Below, in pieces: positions 1 to 11,556 of a stretch of 64,000 nt of DNA (position 1 is its first letter; each line of letters opens with the position of its first letter). Where the stretch lies: contig JAPEUQ010000016.1 in the NCBI GenBank assembly GCA_027946365.1, positions 310,001 to 374,000 on the forward strand. The letters are read 5' to 3'. Source of the stretch: Kalmusia sp. IMI 367209. Taxonomy: Eukaryota; Ascomycota; Dothideomycetes; Pleosporales; Didymosphaeriaceae. The notes beneath the pieces were generated by a model. That model saw only the letters and a program-made list of their open reading frames with translations, had not been told where the DNA came from and searched no databases. A program made the position numbers and the translations under genes.

Positions 1-1285
1 TACAGACTCGCAATCTTAGTATGGGCCAGCGGAATTTTGATGCAAGTCTTCTCATCTGGCATCTTCGGTTTCCTCCTCTTCGCAAGAATCTGGGGTGGAC
101 TCGGCGCAGGCGGACTCACCGTCATCTCTCCCCTCTTCTTGTCTGAAATCGCACCTACCAGGTCTAGGGGGGATGGTGGTCAGCATGTACATGGTGGTCC
201 TGCTCTCCTTCCTGTCTCTGGGTTTCTTCATCAACTACGGAGTCAGTAAACACATGGCCCAGAGCAGGTCCCAGTGGCAAATCGTCCAAGCCATTCCGTT
301 GATTCCTGTCGGCTTTGCTTTTGTTAGCTCCTTCCTAATCCCGGAGAGTCCTAGGTGGCTCGCTTCTCGAGGCCGTCAAGAAGACTGTATTGCTGCCCTT
401 GCTCGCCTTCGTGGACTGTCTCCCACTGATCAAGCGCTCTTGGCCGAGCATGAGAGAACTGAGATGGAAGCCAACGCGCTTATCGAGATGTCGAAAACCT
501 CCATGCCGCAGATAGCAAAGGAATGCTTCATGGACTCTAATTTGCGCAGTCGATTCTTTCTCGCTGTCGCACTGCATACAGTAGCCCAGTGGACAGGAGG
601 GAATGGTATCACGTATTATATCAGCGATATATTTCAGTATGCTGGTATCAAGGGCTCCGAGACGTCCCTTATCACTTCGGGTGCTTATGGTTTAGTCAAG
701 CTGTTCATTACAATGATCTTCGCATGGGGTCTTATCGACAAGCTCGGTCGGAGGCGTTGCATGCTAGCCGGTCTTTGCCTCCAAGGAATCACTCATATCT
801 ATATGGCTGTTTATTTCGGTGCTATCGGCCAAGGAAACCAACATGCATCTGACGCTGCGATCGCCTCGGTCTTCATCTACGCGACTGGCTGGTCGATCGG
901 CTTATGCACCATTCCATACATCTACGGAACCGAAATCTTCCCCACTAAGGCCCGCAGCTTTGCCTACGCGACCACCATGGCCCTACATTGGTTCTTCCAA
1001 TTCGCTGTTGTACGAGTGACACCAGTCATGCTGGCGGCCCTAGATAAGTGGGGCGCTTATGTCTTCTGGGCCATGATCTGTGCGATTGGAATGGTGGTGC
1101 TGGGACTATGGGCACCAGAGACAAAGGGTGTACCCCTGGAGCGCATGCACGAGCTTTTTGATTGCAGCTGGTATAAATGTTGGGGGTCAAAGATGGAGGC
1201 TCGGACAGAGTATGGAGAGTCCTTCGATGGAAAAGCTGATGTGAAGTATGTCGTTGAGCAACGTGAGAGCAATGCTCACTCGTAA
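1..1285 (+). CDS. MFS sugar-transporter-family protein, 5' partial, one frame break
   Basis: Coding is open from base 1, so the N-terminus lies outside the window. The product is a 12-TM sugar-porter-type permease of the plasma membrane. Visible family marks are the PESPRW motif after TM6 (about 344-361), the loop motif DKLGRRR (about 736-756) and the PETKG motif near the C-terminus (about 1115-1130). The reading frame of bases 1-171 (ending FLSEIAPTRSRG) continues as GMVVSMYM only after skipping one base in the G6 run 167-172; no intron fits there. Downstream the frame is intact to a TAA at 1283-1285. It is related to the transporter at 4508-6330, with a transcription factor between them. 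Substrate (hexose, quinate, lactose-like) cannot be told from this. The break is either a sequencing error or a genuine frameshift. Confidence 0.85.
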
Positions 1286-1554
1286 GACGGAAGGATGTTC
1301 TTTCACGATTCTGCCTTTTTACCAAGGACCACCGTTCATAATCCAAATGAAAAATTTCATGCATGAAATGATTAATCAAGAGTCTTTGAAATGGTGAATG
1401 CTCCTGTCATAGCCTAGAGGCACATCATGACCGACATATCTCATAACGTGCTACACATACATAGGCTAACCAATGACTTACAATCCGGCGTTGTAATCAT
1501 GAGTGTAAAAGTACTTGAGTTTATGAGGCAATCCTTTTCCATTTGAAGTGTATA

Positions 1555-4032
1555 CTAAAATATATCGAATCCGGGGTTCATAGTGACGCTAATCGGCTCG
1601 ATCTGCGAGAAGGTCTCGTACATCTCAGTCGACATATCCAACAAGTTATAGCCTTCCATCTCATTAGTCAAATAAGGGTTGTCGTGCAGTATCACATTTC
1701 CTTGTTGATCAACGGGCTCATGAAGTTGGAAGTTGACAAATGCAGAAGTGTCTGAAGGTGGCAGAGGCAGGGGCGCACTCGTAAGCGTCTGACTCTCTTG
1801 ATCAGTCGATGTGGTTGAAAGCGTTGTTAAAGTCTGTATCCCCAGTGCTTCGAGCTCCCTTGCTATTAATTCCGAGGCTGTAGCGATGACTAAAAGACTG
1901 CTTAGCTTATACACTTTAATTAAATGCTGGAGATCCACTACCTGGATTTGTTTTCCTAAGTCTCTCTAAAGCTCCCACACAGAAAGACAGCCTATCTAAA
2001 GTGTTCGGCGTGGCATGTCCTATCGCTTGAACTTCAAGGAGGAATATCGATGCCGCAGTGTAAACACTGTAGGCTAAGCTCAGGACTACGTGGCCATCGC
2101 CAAAGGTACGTTTATACAGGTCGAATAAAGCAACAATAGATGTTGCTGATGACATGCATTGGATCAGTGGGTTGTCCTCTGCTACTGCATCTGCCAGATC
2201 CTGACTCCGGCTGAGTTTCAACTTTGCGCGGTTTAACAATATATTGATGGTATGATAAAGGCAGCTAGAATTTCTAGTTAACGCTCATTCTCGGAATATC
2301 CAAATGCTATTGCTTACTTCAATGTTACGATGTGGCTTGGTGGACACTCCAATTGCGGCGCGGCAAGATTTATCTTGAGGTGCTCGGGCAAGTCTCGCCA
2401 CCAATCTCGTAACCTGGAGCTTTGTGAGAGTGCACACTGATAAGCGCGAGGTCGGGGAAGCTCCCGTGAAGGATTATAAAGATTTGTTAGAATCTCATTA
2501 AGGATCTCGGCAAGCGCACACATCTGAATGAAACAAGAGATGGAGTGTGCTTGCTTTGGTCGATAACTTGAAGGAGGAAGACCATGAGGAGTCCACGCTT
2601 CGATTTCCGCCGTATCATCCACTAAATCGGATCAGTATTTGTATTATTATATTATTAAACGGGGCTTAGTCGTACTGAGCACACGCGGAGGGCTTATTTC
2701 CGAATTCTGTATCATCGGTGATCGACCGAAATATAGCGATATTAGTTTATCCCAAAAGTAGCAACTCCAGAACAAGCGATTTCGTATCTCGATATCCTCA
2801 GCCGACAGGTGTCCTGCACCTACGTATCTTTTCCCATCAACACAAATGCCCATATCATCTATAAGTCGAAAGGCCATGCCGCTATATAGCCAAGCTTGAG
2901 TGCGGTTGCCGCAACCGCATTGTTGAGCGCTTAACAGTAACAGAGCTTGGACCGTGGGAATCTTGCTATGCCCGTGTTGGACGTCTTGGAATAGATCCCT
3001 CACAGCATGTCTCGAGAAGGACGCTCCATTGTCGAATGGACGGAGTAGATGCTCCATGCCTGGCTCTCCGCGGCACCATCGTACCGAATGTGAGAGCACA
3101 GCATTGAATAGCGCTTGAGAGAAATACGGGCCTCCGGTTTTCATGTCGCCTATATTAATAAGTCAGCGTCACAAGAGCATGGGCTACCTACGACTGCATA
3201 CGTGTGAATGCTGGTCTGTAGACGAAGTTGAACAGTGGCTGAATCCAGCAGAAGTGCGAGTCCAGAAGAGATCGAAATGGCTCCTGTACACAATCAGCGT
3301 CACATGGCAAAGCCTAGGTCTTGATATAATCCTACTGGTATATCCGCGAGCTTCTCGTACGCTCTTTCACGCCAGGCACTATTCACAAGACTCTCTTTTT
3401 CGGAAGCCGACCCTTGGGCGGCTTGGCCCTGATGAATGGCATGCACGTGTGTGCTATCGGGCAACTGAAAGAGGCTTGTGGATCCATGAAATGATAGTCT
3501 TCCATCAGCTTCAATTCTAAGTGCTTGAATAGCTCGTGGCGGAGTGGGGCTGGACCGGGTGTCTGCTTCAAGGCCCTGTAATTCTGGTGATTCATTGATC
3601 GACAATTTACTGGCGACCCGCTGAGTTGGGTCATTTTGACTTTCTAGAAGTGCAGCTTCGAGTTGCTCAACTCGCTGCTCGAGTCGCTGCGTGTAAGATA
3701 GAGTCGGAGATCTGCTTACGATAAGCATGTGCTCCTTGATTGGACATGGGAGCGCTCAAGGCGAAGAATAACAAAGGCCTTGTACCCCTAGGAGTGATGG
3801 TAGACTGCGGTGGCTCAAGTTTCTTACAATTTATAAACGCACGCATCGTCACGAATTCTGCATCTATTGCAAATTGGATGTCCAGCATCGCATTTCACCT
3901 AACGCAAGACATTAGCCCCACCCGCACCTGGACGGTCCCAGATGGAGACATGCTTGCCTTTCGCTTACGGCATGCCTCACATGAAAAGGCACTCTTTTTA
4001 GGGTGCCGCTTCTGGGTCGACACGGTTGACAT
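1555..4032 (-). CDS. Zn2Cys6 fungal-specific transcription factor, 8 exons
   Basis: Predicted nuclear regulator of 679 aa. Exons: 4032-3958, 3898-3828, 3711-3336, 3283-3202, 3149-2676, 2621-2318, 2264-1942, 1889-1555; the sum is 2040 bp, an exact multiple of three. The binuclear zinc cluster has cysteines at residues 18, 21, 28, 35, 38 and 45 (CEACRKRKVKCD then CNRC). It is split by intron 1, which uses a GC donor (AAG|GCAAGC) and TTAG acceptor. A coiled-coil linker follows (RLEQRVEQLEAALLE, about residues 55-69). Then comes the fungal-specific TF domain with the conserved stretches FVYRPAFTRDM, GGPYFS and RNRLFWSCYFWDK. The layout resembles the family often annotated as nit-4-like. It lies between two sugar-transporter genes, so control of uptake of a related nutrient is a reasonable inference. 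Target genes are unknown. Confidence 0.88.
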
Positions 4033-4507
4033 ATCTAACGTGGCTTACCCTTGGGCTGGAATGTTTTGAGAATAAGTCTCGGTCATGTTCCGCACTTCCA
4101 GGTTGGATAAATACTGGGGCTGTCAACTTTCGCGATGGGGCAAAAAGACAGTGCGCTATCGTTAGCCTCGGTCAACTTCCGAAGCTTCCCCGCATGCACA
4201 TATTCCCTCTCCACTTTACCCCGACATAACTCCATGACCTGAGTAATTGAAGTTCTTTAGACGTAACGATTCTACTACATGGAGACATAATCATCCATGA
4301 ACATCATCATTTATAAGCATACATCATCACCTACGGACATATATCACCAACCACGAGCATCAGTATACGAGGGTAAATAGATCGCAGTCGTGACATTCGT
4401 CAATTCTTTCAATCATACTGACAACTCTGTATCTTCTCTATCCAGGCTAAGTGTCTTGGAGTCACATTGCCATTCAAGATACAAGCTACTCAATCTTCCC
4501 ATTTCAA
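4033..4507. other. Intergenic: upstream of the TF and downstream of the second transporter
   Basis: This 475 bp stretch holds no supported gene. About 4275-4365 is an irregular ATC/CAT-rich tract. The rest is presumably the promoter and 5' leader of the minus-strand transcription factor and the 3' region of the minus-strand transporter. Confidence 0.6.
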
Positions 4508-6330
4508 CTAAACTCTTGTATCCGCAGGCCTCTCCACCGTACCTGGAACTTTCTCAATCTGCGCATCCACAGCCTTCTCGCCCTCTACATCCAACACCTC
4601 GGACAAGCCACCCGTGCCCCTTGTCATTTCCGCACCCTTGCGACCAATGAGGTACCATGGCAAATTGAACATCTCGTCCATGGATTCCAGGCTCTTTCCT
4701 GACGTTTCGGGCAGGAAGAACCACACCCACGCCAGACCGATGGCAGTGACGACACTGAAGAAGAGCATGGTGCCGCCGTGCGTCATGGCGATGAACATCA
4801 GAGGAACAGCCTGTGCGTAATTAGGATTGGTAGGACACCATGATAGCGTAGAAATAACAACTTACCTTCGAGTTGCCATACTGGTTGACGAAGTGGAAAG
4901 TCATGGCAATACTTCCACCCAAGGCACGCAGCCTCAGCGGGTAAATTTCCGAGTTGATCAGGTACTGGATACTGTTCCAGCCTAGTGCCCAGCCAAAGCC
5001 GCTGAAGTAAATCATGACGATGGCGCCCTGAGCAGCGTGTTTCATGCTTGGCGATTGCGGGGCATTTTTGTCGGCGACATTGTTGTCGATGAAGAGAAAG
5101 ATGGCCATGTAGAGCATGGAAACAAGCTGAAGCGTAATACCACTCGATAGTGCGCGCTTGCGGCCGATGTAATCAATGAGGAAGAAGGCGCAGAGGAGAC
5201 TGGAGATGAGCTTCACCAGACCGAAGATTGCGGTCGCAAAAAGCTTCTCCCTCTGACCAGTTGTGCCCATCATGGCGAAATACTGCGGGGCATATATAGT
5301 AATAGAATTGGCGCCAGACCATTGGGATAGCAGCTGGGAAAAGATACTGAGTTGTATGCGGTAGAGGTTTGCCTTGCTTGCGAACAATTCGCGGATCGGA
5401 CCCAGCCAGGATGTACCCATGGTAGCTTCCCTCTCTCGATTCAATTGATCATTGATATCCAAGACTTCCGAAACGACGTAGGGATGATCTGCGGGAAGCT
5501 GGCGCAGCTGGGCCAGATTCCTCAGAGCCTCTTCGTGGCGTCCAACCTTGATGAGCCAGCGCGGAGATTCTTTGCTAAAGAATGATAGGGTGAAGATAAT
5601 GCCGGCAAACATGAGATGCATGCTGTTGGGCACGAGCCATTGTGTGTCGGTTTCACTGGAAATATGGATAGAGGATCCCCAGGAAGCAAAATAAGCCAGC
5701 ATAATGCCACTGTTTCAAATGTTAGTCTCAATATTTTTTACGGCTGTCTTTGGAACTCACAGGTATACTGCACCAGCGAAAGCACACACACAGAGGCCTC
5801 GAATAGCCCTTGGAGCCGTTTCCGCTAGATAAGTCGGCGCGACCACTGTTGTCTGTCCAATGCCTACACCTGCTATGAAGCGTCCGGCATATACCATTCC
5901 AATGCTACCTGTCGCAGCGCTGGCAAGGAAGATGGATATTCCGGTAACCCAAAGAACGCAGAGAAGACGCACGGCCCACAAACGTCCGATTTTGTCGGTC
6001 AAGTAGAAAGCGATGAGGGAACCTAGGATCGAGCCCATCTGCACCATGGAGGTGATATTGGACAGAAGTTCGGCCTTGTCATGCTTGGATTTGTTTGGGT
6101 CATCCAGACCGAACTTCTTGATAAACGGATCGAGCTCTGCGGTGGTGCCGATAAGACCCTCATCGATTCCTCGCGCTGCGCCCATCAAACCGAAGACTGC
6201 GTTGACATGTAAGAACTGAGTGATCTATCACGAGATTGCGACTTCGCTTACCAAACACGCCATACCACAACCTCCAGTTAAGGGCTTCTTTGGGCGTGTC
6301 CTTGAGGTTCTCTCGCCATGGATTCCACAT
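4508..6330 (-). CDS. MFS sugar transporter, 4 exons
   Basis: 553-aa plasma-membrane permease of the sugar-porter family. Exons: 6330-6252, 6196-5761, 5709-4866, 4810-4508 (1662 bp, in frame). The ATG at 6330 opens MWNPWRENLKDTPKEALNWR, a typical cytosolic N-terminus. Family motifs are GRFIAGVGIG in TM4-5, ESPRWL after TM6, DYIGRKR in the second half and LPETSGKS near the C-terminus. Introns are 51-55 bp with GTAAGC, GTGAGT and GTAAGT donors. It is a distant paralogue of the transporter at the left edge and is transcribed in the same direction as the intervening transcription factor. Substrate is not determinable; sugar, polyol or quinate are all possible. Confidence 0.9.
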
Positions 6331-7994
6331 TTTGTTGTCTGATGCGCCGTGTAGATGGCTTCAAGGGAGAAGAGAGAGAAGACCAAGAATGCGCCGTTTC
6401 TCGAACGCGGTGCCGTCGACGTTATATAGGCAGGTCGGCGGGAAGAGCAAACTAGTATTTATTGGCGGGGCACACTCTCACAGAGATACAGCCTTCCAAG
6501 GGGGCGCAAATTCGTGACAGGTCACGCAGCTCCAGAAGCACAGGCTACCCAGGAAAGGTGGGTGCGCAAAGCTACTTATACCGCATGATCAAAATCCCGC
6601 TCTGGGGTGATATGCAGAGAACTCCGCAAAACGGAAATTGTAGGCGCACCATTTCTCCAGGTCTTGGATCCATCCCGCAAACTCTCGCCCCGCACATGGT
6701 GGGGGGCGCCGTAATGTTCTTCGTAACGAGGCATGACTGGCTGTGTGCCTATCGATGTTGTAGCGGTGTCAGCGATGTTGCAGTGCCGAGACCATGGCGC
6801 GCAAGCTACAAGGAAGCTTTCGACCAGGTGCATGAGTGGAGCTTGACCGACGGAAAGGCCGAGCAAGACTCCTGGGCGAGGCTTGAACATGATACGTCAC
6901 AACGGCCGGGGCTCCAGGTTGGAATCGTGGTTCCCCGCAAGCACGCGACGATCGCTTGCTGCCCTGTTGCTTGGCAGCCTCAACAACGCCCTGCATTTGG
7001 GAGGTCGCCCGGGAATCGAACCATGCTCGGCCAACTTCCGAGCGTAGCGGTCCGGATTATGTTCGTGGGGATCGGTAAATGAAAGACTAGAACATCGGAC
7101 GTGCTGCCGACCCACGCAGGACCCAGCGAGATCCAGACGCGCGTTCAATCAGAGGCCATGAGATTGCAATCCCCTCACCCATGTATCCCAGGCACCCCAG
7201 AAGCTGTTCCAACTAGTACAGCCGCCATCGATTCGGTCGCGGCCGTGGAAAAGCCGGCCGTGGAGAACGACAATGATGAACAGTAGACACGACACTGCCG
7301 GACCCTTCACCAGGTCCTAGCTACTGTTCAAAACCGACCTGACCTGCCTTTGGGTCTGTTATCATGCTCTTTATCCCCTGCGATGTGCGTAGCAGCTCCA
7401 ACGCACACACCCAACGTCAATCCATCAACAATGTGGAGCTTTCTTTAGAGAGCGCTCAAGCCAGCCGCAAATTTATCGTGGGTTCGGCAAGTGTTGCTAG
7501 TAGTAGTGCGGACCGGCTGTTTCTTATCGACGTGGACAGCTGCCGGCGTGACTTGGCGACGGGTCGGCGAGGCTTCGGGGCTCTCCTACATGTGGGTCTT
7601 GTCGTGCACTGAGCTTGCATCTGAGTTCGCAATCCCCACGGGGTGGCGGGTTCGGGCAACAGCATCATGTTCCAGGCTCTTGTGTTGCGCGTTACCGTTG
7701 TGGCAACCCTCGATTAATTGTACTATCGGAAAAAAAGCATACGCATCGAGCGCAACAACGAATCGATTCGAAGGACATTTGGTGTTCAAAATGAAAGAGG
7801 CCTTGGCTGTCAAGCCAACAGGGTCTTGTAGGTGGGGGCCTCGGTGCCAAATATACCGCCCAGATGCTCAAAGTGCCGAGGTTCATGAGTCAGTCATCTG
7901 CGGGAGCATGGAGAAAACTTTGTTGGAGACGGAAGTCATCTGGACGCGTTTTTCCTGAGGGGCACACAGGCGCGTTGCTGACATGCATCACTAG
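6331..7994. other. Intergenic, no gene supported
   Basis: 1.66 kb of mixed composition. Open frames up to about 206 codons exist on the plus strand (6462-7082, 7491-7958), but they overlap others of similar length, lack recognisable domains and have no convincing introns. I treat them as chance frames in GC-rich DNA. The left end is the promoter of the minus-strand transporter starting at 6330. The right end abuts the 198-bp inverted repeat. Confidence 0.5.
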
Positions 7995-8192
7995 GTATCG
8001 CAATAATTTGTGCGCGCCCTGCTGCCCCAGATCCTACCTCAAATGACAAGAAAGGCTAAATTTCTACCTTTGGATTATATCTTTTGTAGTAACTTACTAT
8101 ATAAAGCAGTAGATATATATTTTGAATTTTTAAAATTAGACTAGCTTTGTCCCTGTTAATCTGGATTATGTATCTATGCAAAGCGCTCACTA
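7995..8192 (+). repeat. 198-bp inverted repeat, left copy
   Basis: Base-by-base comparison shows this segment is the exact reverse complement of 11557-11754, with no mismatch or gap. Identity stops abruptly at both ends (7994 versus 11755, and 8193 versus 11556). The outer third is GC-rich and the inner two thirds AT-rich. A CACTA pentamer lies just outside the left end (7989-7993) and another forms the inner end (8188-8192), hinting at a 5-bp duplication around this copy. The right copy does not show a matching pair. Confidence 0.97.
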
Positions 8193-8650
8193 TTTCTTAC
8201 AGAAACTCATGCTGGGAAGATGGAATAGAATTGCGGCAACTCTTAAGTACGTGTCTAGTTCTTTCATCCCGCGTTCAGAGGCATCCGGTCTAGCATGACT
8301 CTTTCGGTACCGCTCTTGGCTTTGTGCGGTGATGGTACAATTATGCGAGCCTGTAGTAAATGAGTACGTAGCGAAGAAAGAAGAATTTTATAGATTTATC
8401 GATGAACAATAAATGATATCGGTGTAATTGAGTTGCATTGGCGTACATTGTTTACTTGCTTTGTTGAGCACGAAGCTCCGCTACCATAGGACCCATCCTG
8501 CATGACTGTTCGGCAGTACCTAATCTGCCATCCCGATATCTATTGTACTGGCGATAGCGAGTAGAACACTTGGTTTGTACAGTAGCATTCCGCTCAGGTC
8601 ATATCTAAGCCCTTGTCTTGGTGTATCTATCCAAAGAATTCTAGATTTAA
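8193..8650. other. Intergenic inside the inverted-repeat segment
   Basis: 458 bp between the left inverted repeat and the stop codon of the minus-strand MFS gene. No gene or recognisable repeat is seen; it presumably contains the 3' untranslated region of that gene. Confidence 0.5.
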
Positions 8651-10266
8651 TCAGACCCGATCTTCTGTCTCCTCTTTGTCATACGCCGCCTGGCTCATAA
8701 ATGGACTCCTTTCCCTGATCTTTCTACCAAATACAAATAATACCACCGGAACTATGCTCAACCCCAGCGCCAAGAACCCCAATAGCGAGCTCGCCCATTG
8801 AAACCCGAGCGTTCGATACATGCTCTGCGTCGCAAGCGGTAGGAAAGCTGCGAGCACGTTCTCCAAGAAAGCTACACCGGCAATCGCACTGGCTGAATAT
8901 TTCGCATACGCATCGAGAATATAAGTAGTCACTGCCGTGACGGAGCAAAACATGCCGAAGCCTACGAAAGCTAGGGCTACTGTAGGTACGATCCAGGGAA
9001 TGGATGGATAAGAAGTCCAAGCAAAGTAGAAAAGGCCACCGGTGAGGCCGATGAAAGAAGCAGGGATGCTGAGGTACAGTCGTGTCTCGGGTATAGGCAT
9101 GCCTTCTTTCTCGGTGTTTTTACGAGCGGAACGAAAGTATACCTCGTCTTGGGCCAATGATGCCATGACACCGATAGTTTCTCCAATCACAAGGGCACAT
9201 TGTACAAGTCCCGTGCCATAGTACTTCCAGTGATATATCTCTGAATAGACCTGCACAATGGACTGGGTGAACATGAACGCTGTACCAACGCAGAAGGCAG
9301 ACCACATGCCAAAAAAGAATACCACGGCTTCTGTGGTGAGCATTCGGGTGGGCCGAACGAGGGTCTCTCGGATGATTTCTCCAAAACTGGTATGTTGCCT
9401 ATCTGCTTTCGTAGAGACATGGGATTGAGAGGCCTTGTGTATTTTGTGTGCTCGCCGGGTGAGTATGACATCAGGACGGACCTCAGGTAGACTGAGGAAG
9501 AGGACTGGAAATAACGCGCTATAGAAGATTATCTGAGAATAGAAGATCCTGGTCTAAATCAACATCAAGCCATCAATCACATAAATTGGTAGATCGCACT
9601 CACCAGCGCCAGGTCGTGTAGTGAACGACAACACTCCCAAAAACGGGTCCCATACTCAATCCTGCAAGGATTCCCCAAATGTACAATGACGTCCCGAAAC
9701 TCTTGGCTCTTCCGTCTCTCCAGATATCACTTACAATGCCGGCGGTGATATTCGCAAGCGTCGCAGAAGCACCTCCAGTGATGATTCTTGTCACAACAAG
9801 AGTCGCGAAATTCTGCGCTACCGCTTGTGGTATGATAAAGATGATGAGAGTTGCGTATATAATCTATGAGGACATTTAGCATTCATTTCCTATCGATAGG
9901 TGGAAAACATACTAGATAGCTCCACCTCACGCCGAAATTTTCCATGAGCGGCAGGCCAAGCATAGGCGCTGCAGCTCCGCTCAATGTCCACGAGAACACA
10001 GGCCAGTATGAATGCGGAAAATCCTCGTCGCTAACTTGAAAGCTCTCATTGATATGTTCTGCGGCACTAGTCATAGCGGTACCGTTGACCTGAACCGCAA
10101 AAGTCATGAAGCAGGCCAGAAGTGTGACTCCCCATTTCTTAGCTGTTGACCAGTTGAACGGGTTGTCGGGGTCATTGGGACCCTTCCAGTTCATGTTGCT
10201 AGCTTGCATACCTGCTGAAGGGAAAGGTGCTATTGAGGGATTCGAATCATGTGTTGGAACCGACAT
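8651..10266 (-). CDS. MFS multidrug/polyamine-type transporter (DHA family), 3 exons
   Basis: 503-aa predicted drug:H+ antiporter-type permease. Exons: 10266-9913, 9863-9604, 9548-8651 (1512 bp, in frame), with introns of 49 and 55 bp. The short hydrophilic N-terminus carries DPDNPFNW, a signature of fungal DHA1/Tpo-like carriers. TM4 has the VVTRIITGGASATLANITAG pattern, followed by the SDIW-RDGRAKSFG loop. A central cytoplasmic loop (LTRRAHKIHKAS) is followed by six further TM segments. The gene lies wholly inside the 198-bp inverted repeats and has no broken frame, so it looks functional. Likely role is export of a toxic or secondary metabolite; substrate unknown. Confidence 0.9.
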
Positions 10267-10373
10267 GAAGGATTATGTGGTTTTGTGGTGTGAAGTAGCG
10301 CTATACAGCTAGGCCTAAGAGCTGAAATGATGGTACGTCTTTCGTATTGAAGGAGGGTTGAAAGAACACAGCT

Positions 10374-10981
10374 CTAGTCGGCGTAGCGATTCCCAGTGTA
10401 GATGGTAACGCCTTGCGATCGGTCACCTTGATTGCCAAACCACGGATTGTCCATGCAATAATCTTGAGAATTGTTGATCGCAGTCACCCATGAGACGTTT
10501 GACATCTAGATGCTATTCGACTTCATAGCTTGAGCTGTCGTGAGGGACATATGACGTTCACAGATCGAACGGCGTTTACAGGGATCTACACCGTGATCAG
10601 AACCGAGAAAAGCCGCATAGTACAACTTTATATACATACCTTGCTTTATGTAGTACCGTACACTAAGCAGTTGTGGAGGAGAAGTCGTGGTGACCCATGA
10701 TGCTTCATAGCCGTACCTCCCACTCTCCAAAGCTTGGGTTTTCGAGCGCCTTGGCTCGAAAGCTTTGCTTCATTCGTTACCAGGCCCATATTGTACGGCG
10801 CTTTGACTAAAGAGAATTGCGTTTGCGGCTTGAAAGAAATACGTGACGTAAAAATATCCTAAGGAAGAAGCGCTAATACCAGTCTGGTGTAGCTGCTTCC
10901 TGGTACGTTAGGAACACCACGAACGTTAATAACAACAACTGTGTTATCGACTGAGAAAGTTAGGTTGACACCAAGGAACAT
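10374..10981 (-). pseudogene. Decayed or unresolved small gene inside the inverted-repeat segment
   Basis: On the minus strand one frame runs from about 10730 to 10374, interrupted only by a single TAG at 10506-10508. Its second part ends with NPWFGNQGDRSQGVTIYTG. The 5' part shows another protein-like block starting at an ATG at 10981 (FSVDNTVVVINVRGVPNVPG). This would need a 48-bp intron or a frame change to join. A GTATGT...GTGTAG intron of 54 bp is possible near 10660-10610. I recognise no family. It may be a small secreted-protein gene broken by C-to-T changes, or noncoding sequence that merely looks coding. Confidence 0.25.
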
Positions 10982-11556
10982 AGCAACTCATCGTGTTTTT
11001 TTTCTTCTCTTCTGTGCATGAGATATATGGGGTCGCTCCTCACCACCTACCTGTAGTCTCTAGAGTCCTATACGTCTTGACAATTGTTTTGCAAAGATGA
11101 TCGCAGAAGTAACGATTATGAAACCGGATCTCGAGAGACTAAATAGAAGACGTGAAATTGCCAGTCCGGCCATCTTCTGTTGTTTCCGCGCGTTCCTGCA
11201 TCGCGTGATGAATGGCACGGAGCCTTTGCCTCCGTACTTGTCTCGTGCAATGATGGTATAGTACCTCTGGCAGACTCCCGAGCGGTTCGAGCTGAAAATG
11301 AAGCCTGATGGGTATCGTTTCAGTATGCTAGGGATCACATGAAGCTCTTGAAGTAAATAAGCAGGAGGTTTCGACGCGCGTTACGCGCATGTGTAGACTG
11401 GTAGCGAACCATCTAGAGGTGATCGATTGCCGAGGTGTTCTCATTTTTGTATTTGCGGGCTCCTGACAAATGGTTAATCTATCCTTCACAATGATTCTAT
11501 CTGAGCTTATTGACTTGATTTGCAATATTGCAAGTCAATTGCTGCCGATGGTGCCG
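10982..11556. other. Intergenic inside the inverted-repeat segment
   Basis: Minus-strand frames at 11060-11338 and 11328-11525 are open but show no domain or splice logic I can defend. They may be upstream parts of the decayed gene at 10374-10981. Otherwise nothing is seen. Confidence 0.3.

Noticed and set aside
7005..7050. Minus-strand GGTTCGATTCCC resembling a tRNA T-loop
   Set aside because: Stem bases do not pair and no D- or anticodon arm can be built.
6462..7958. Plus-strand frames of 206 and 155 codons
   Set aside because: Overlap equally long frames on the other strand, no domain, signal peptide or splice context.
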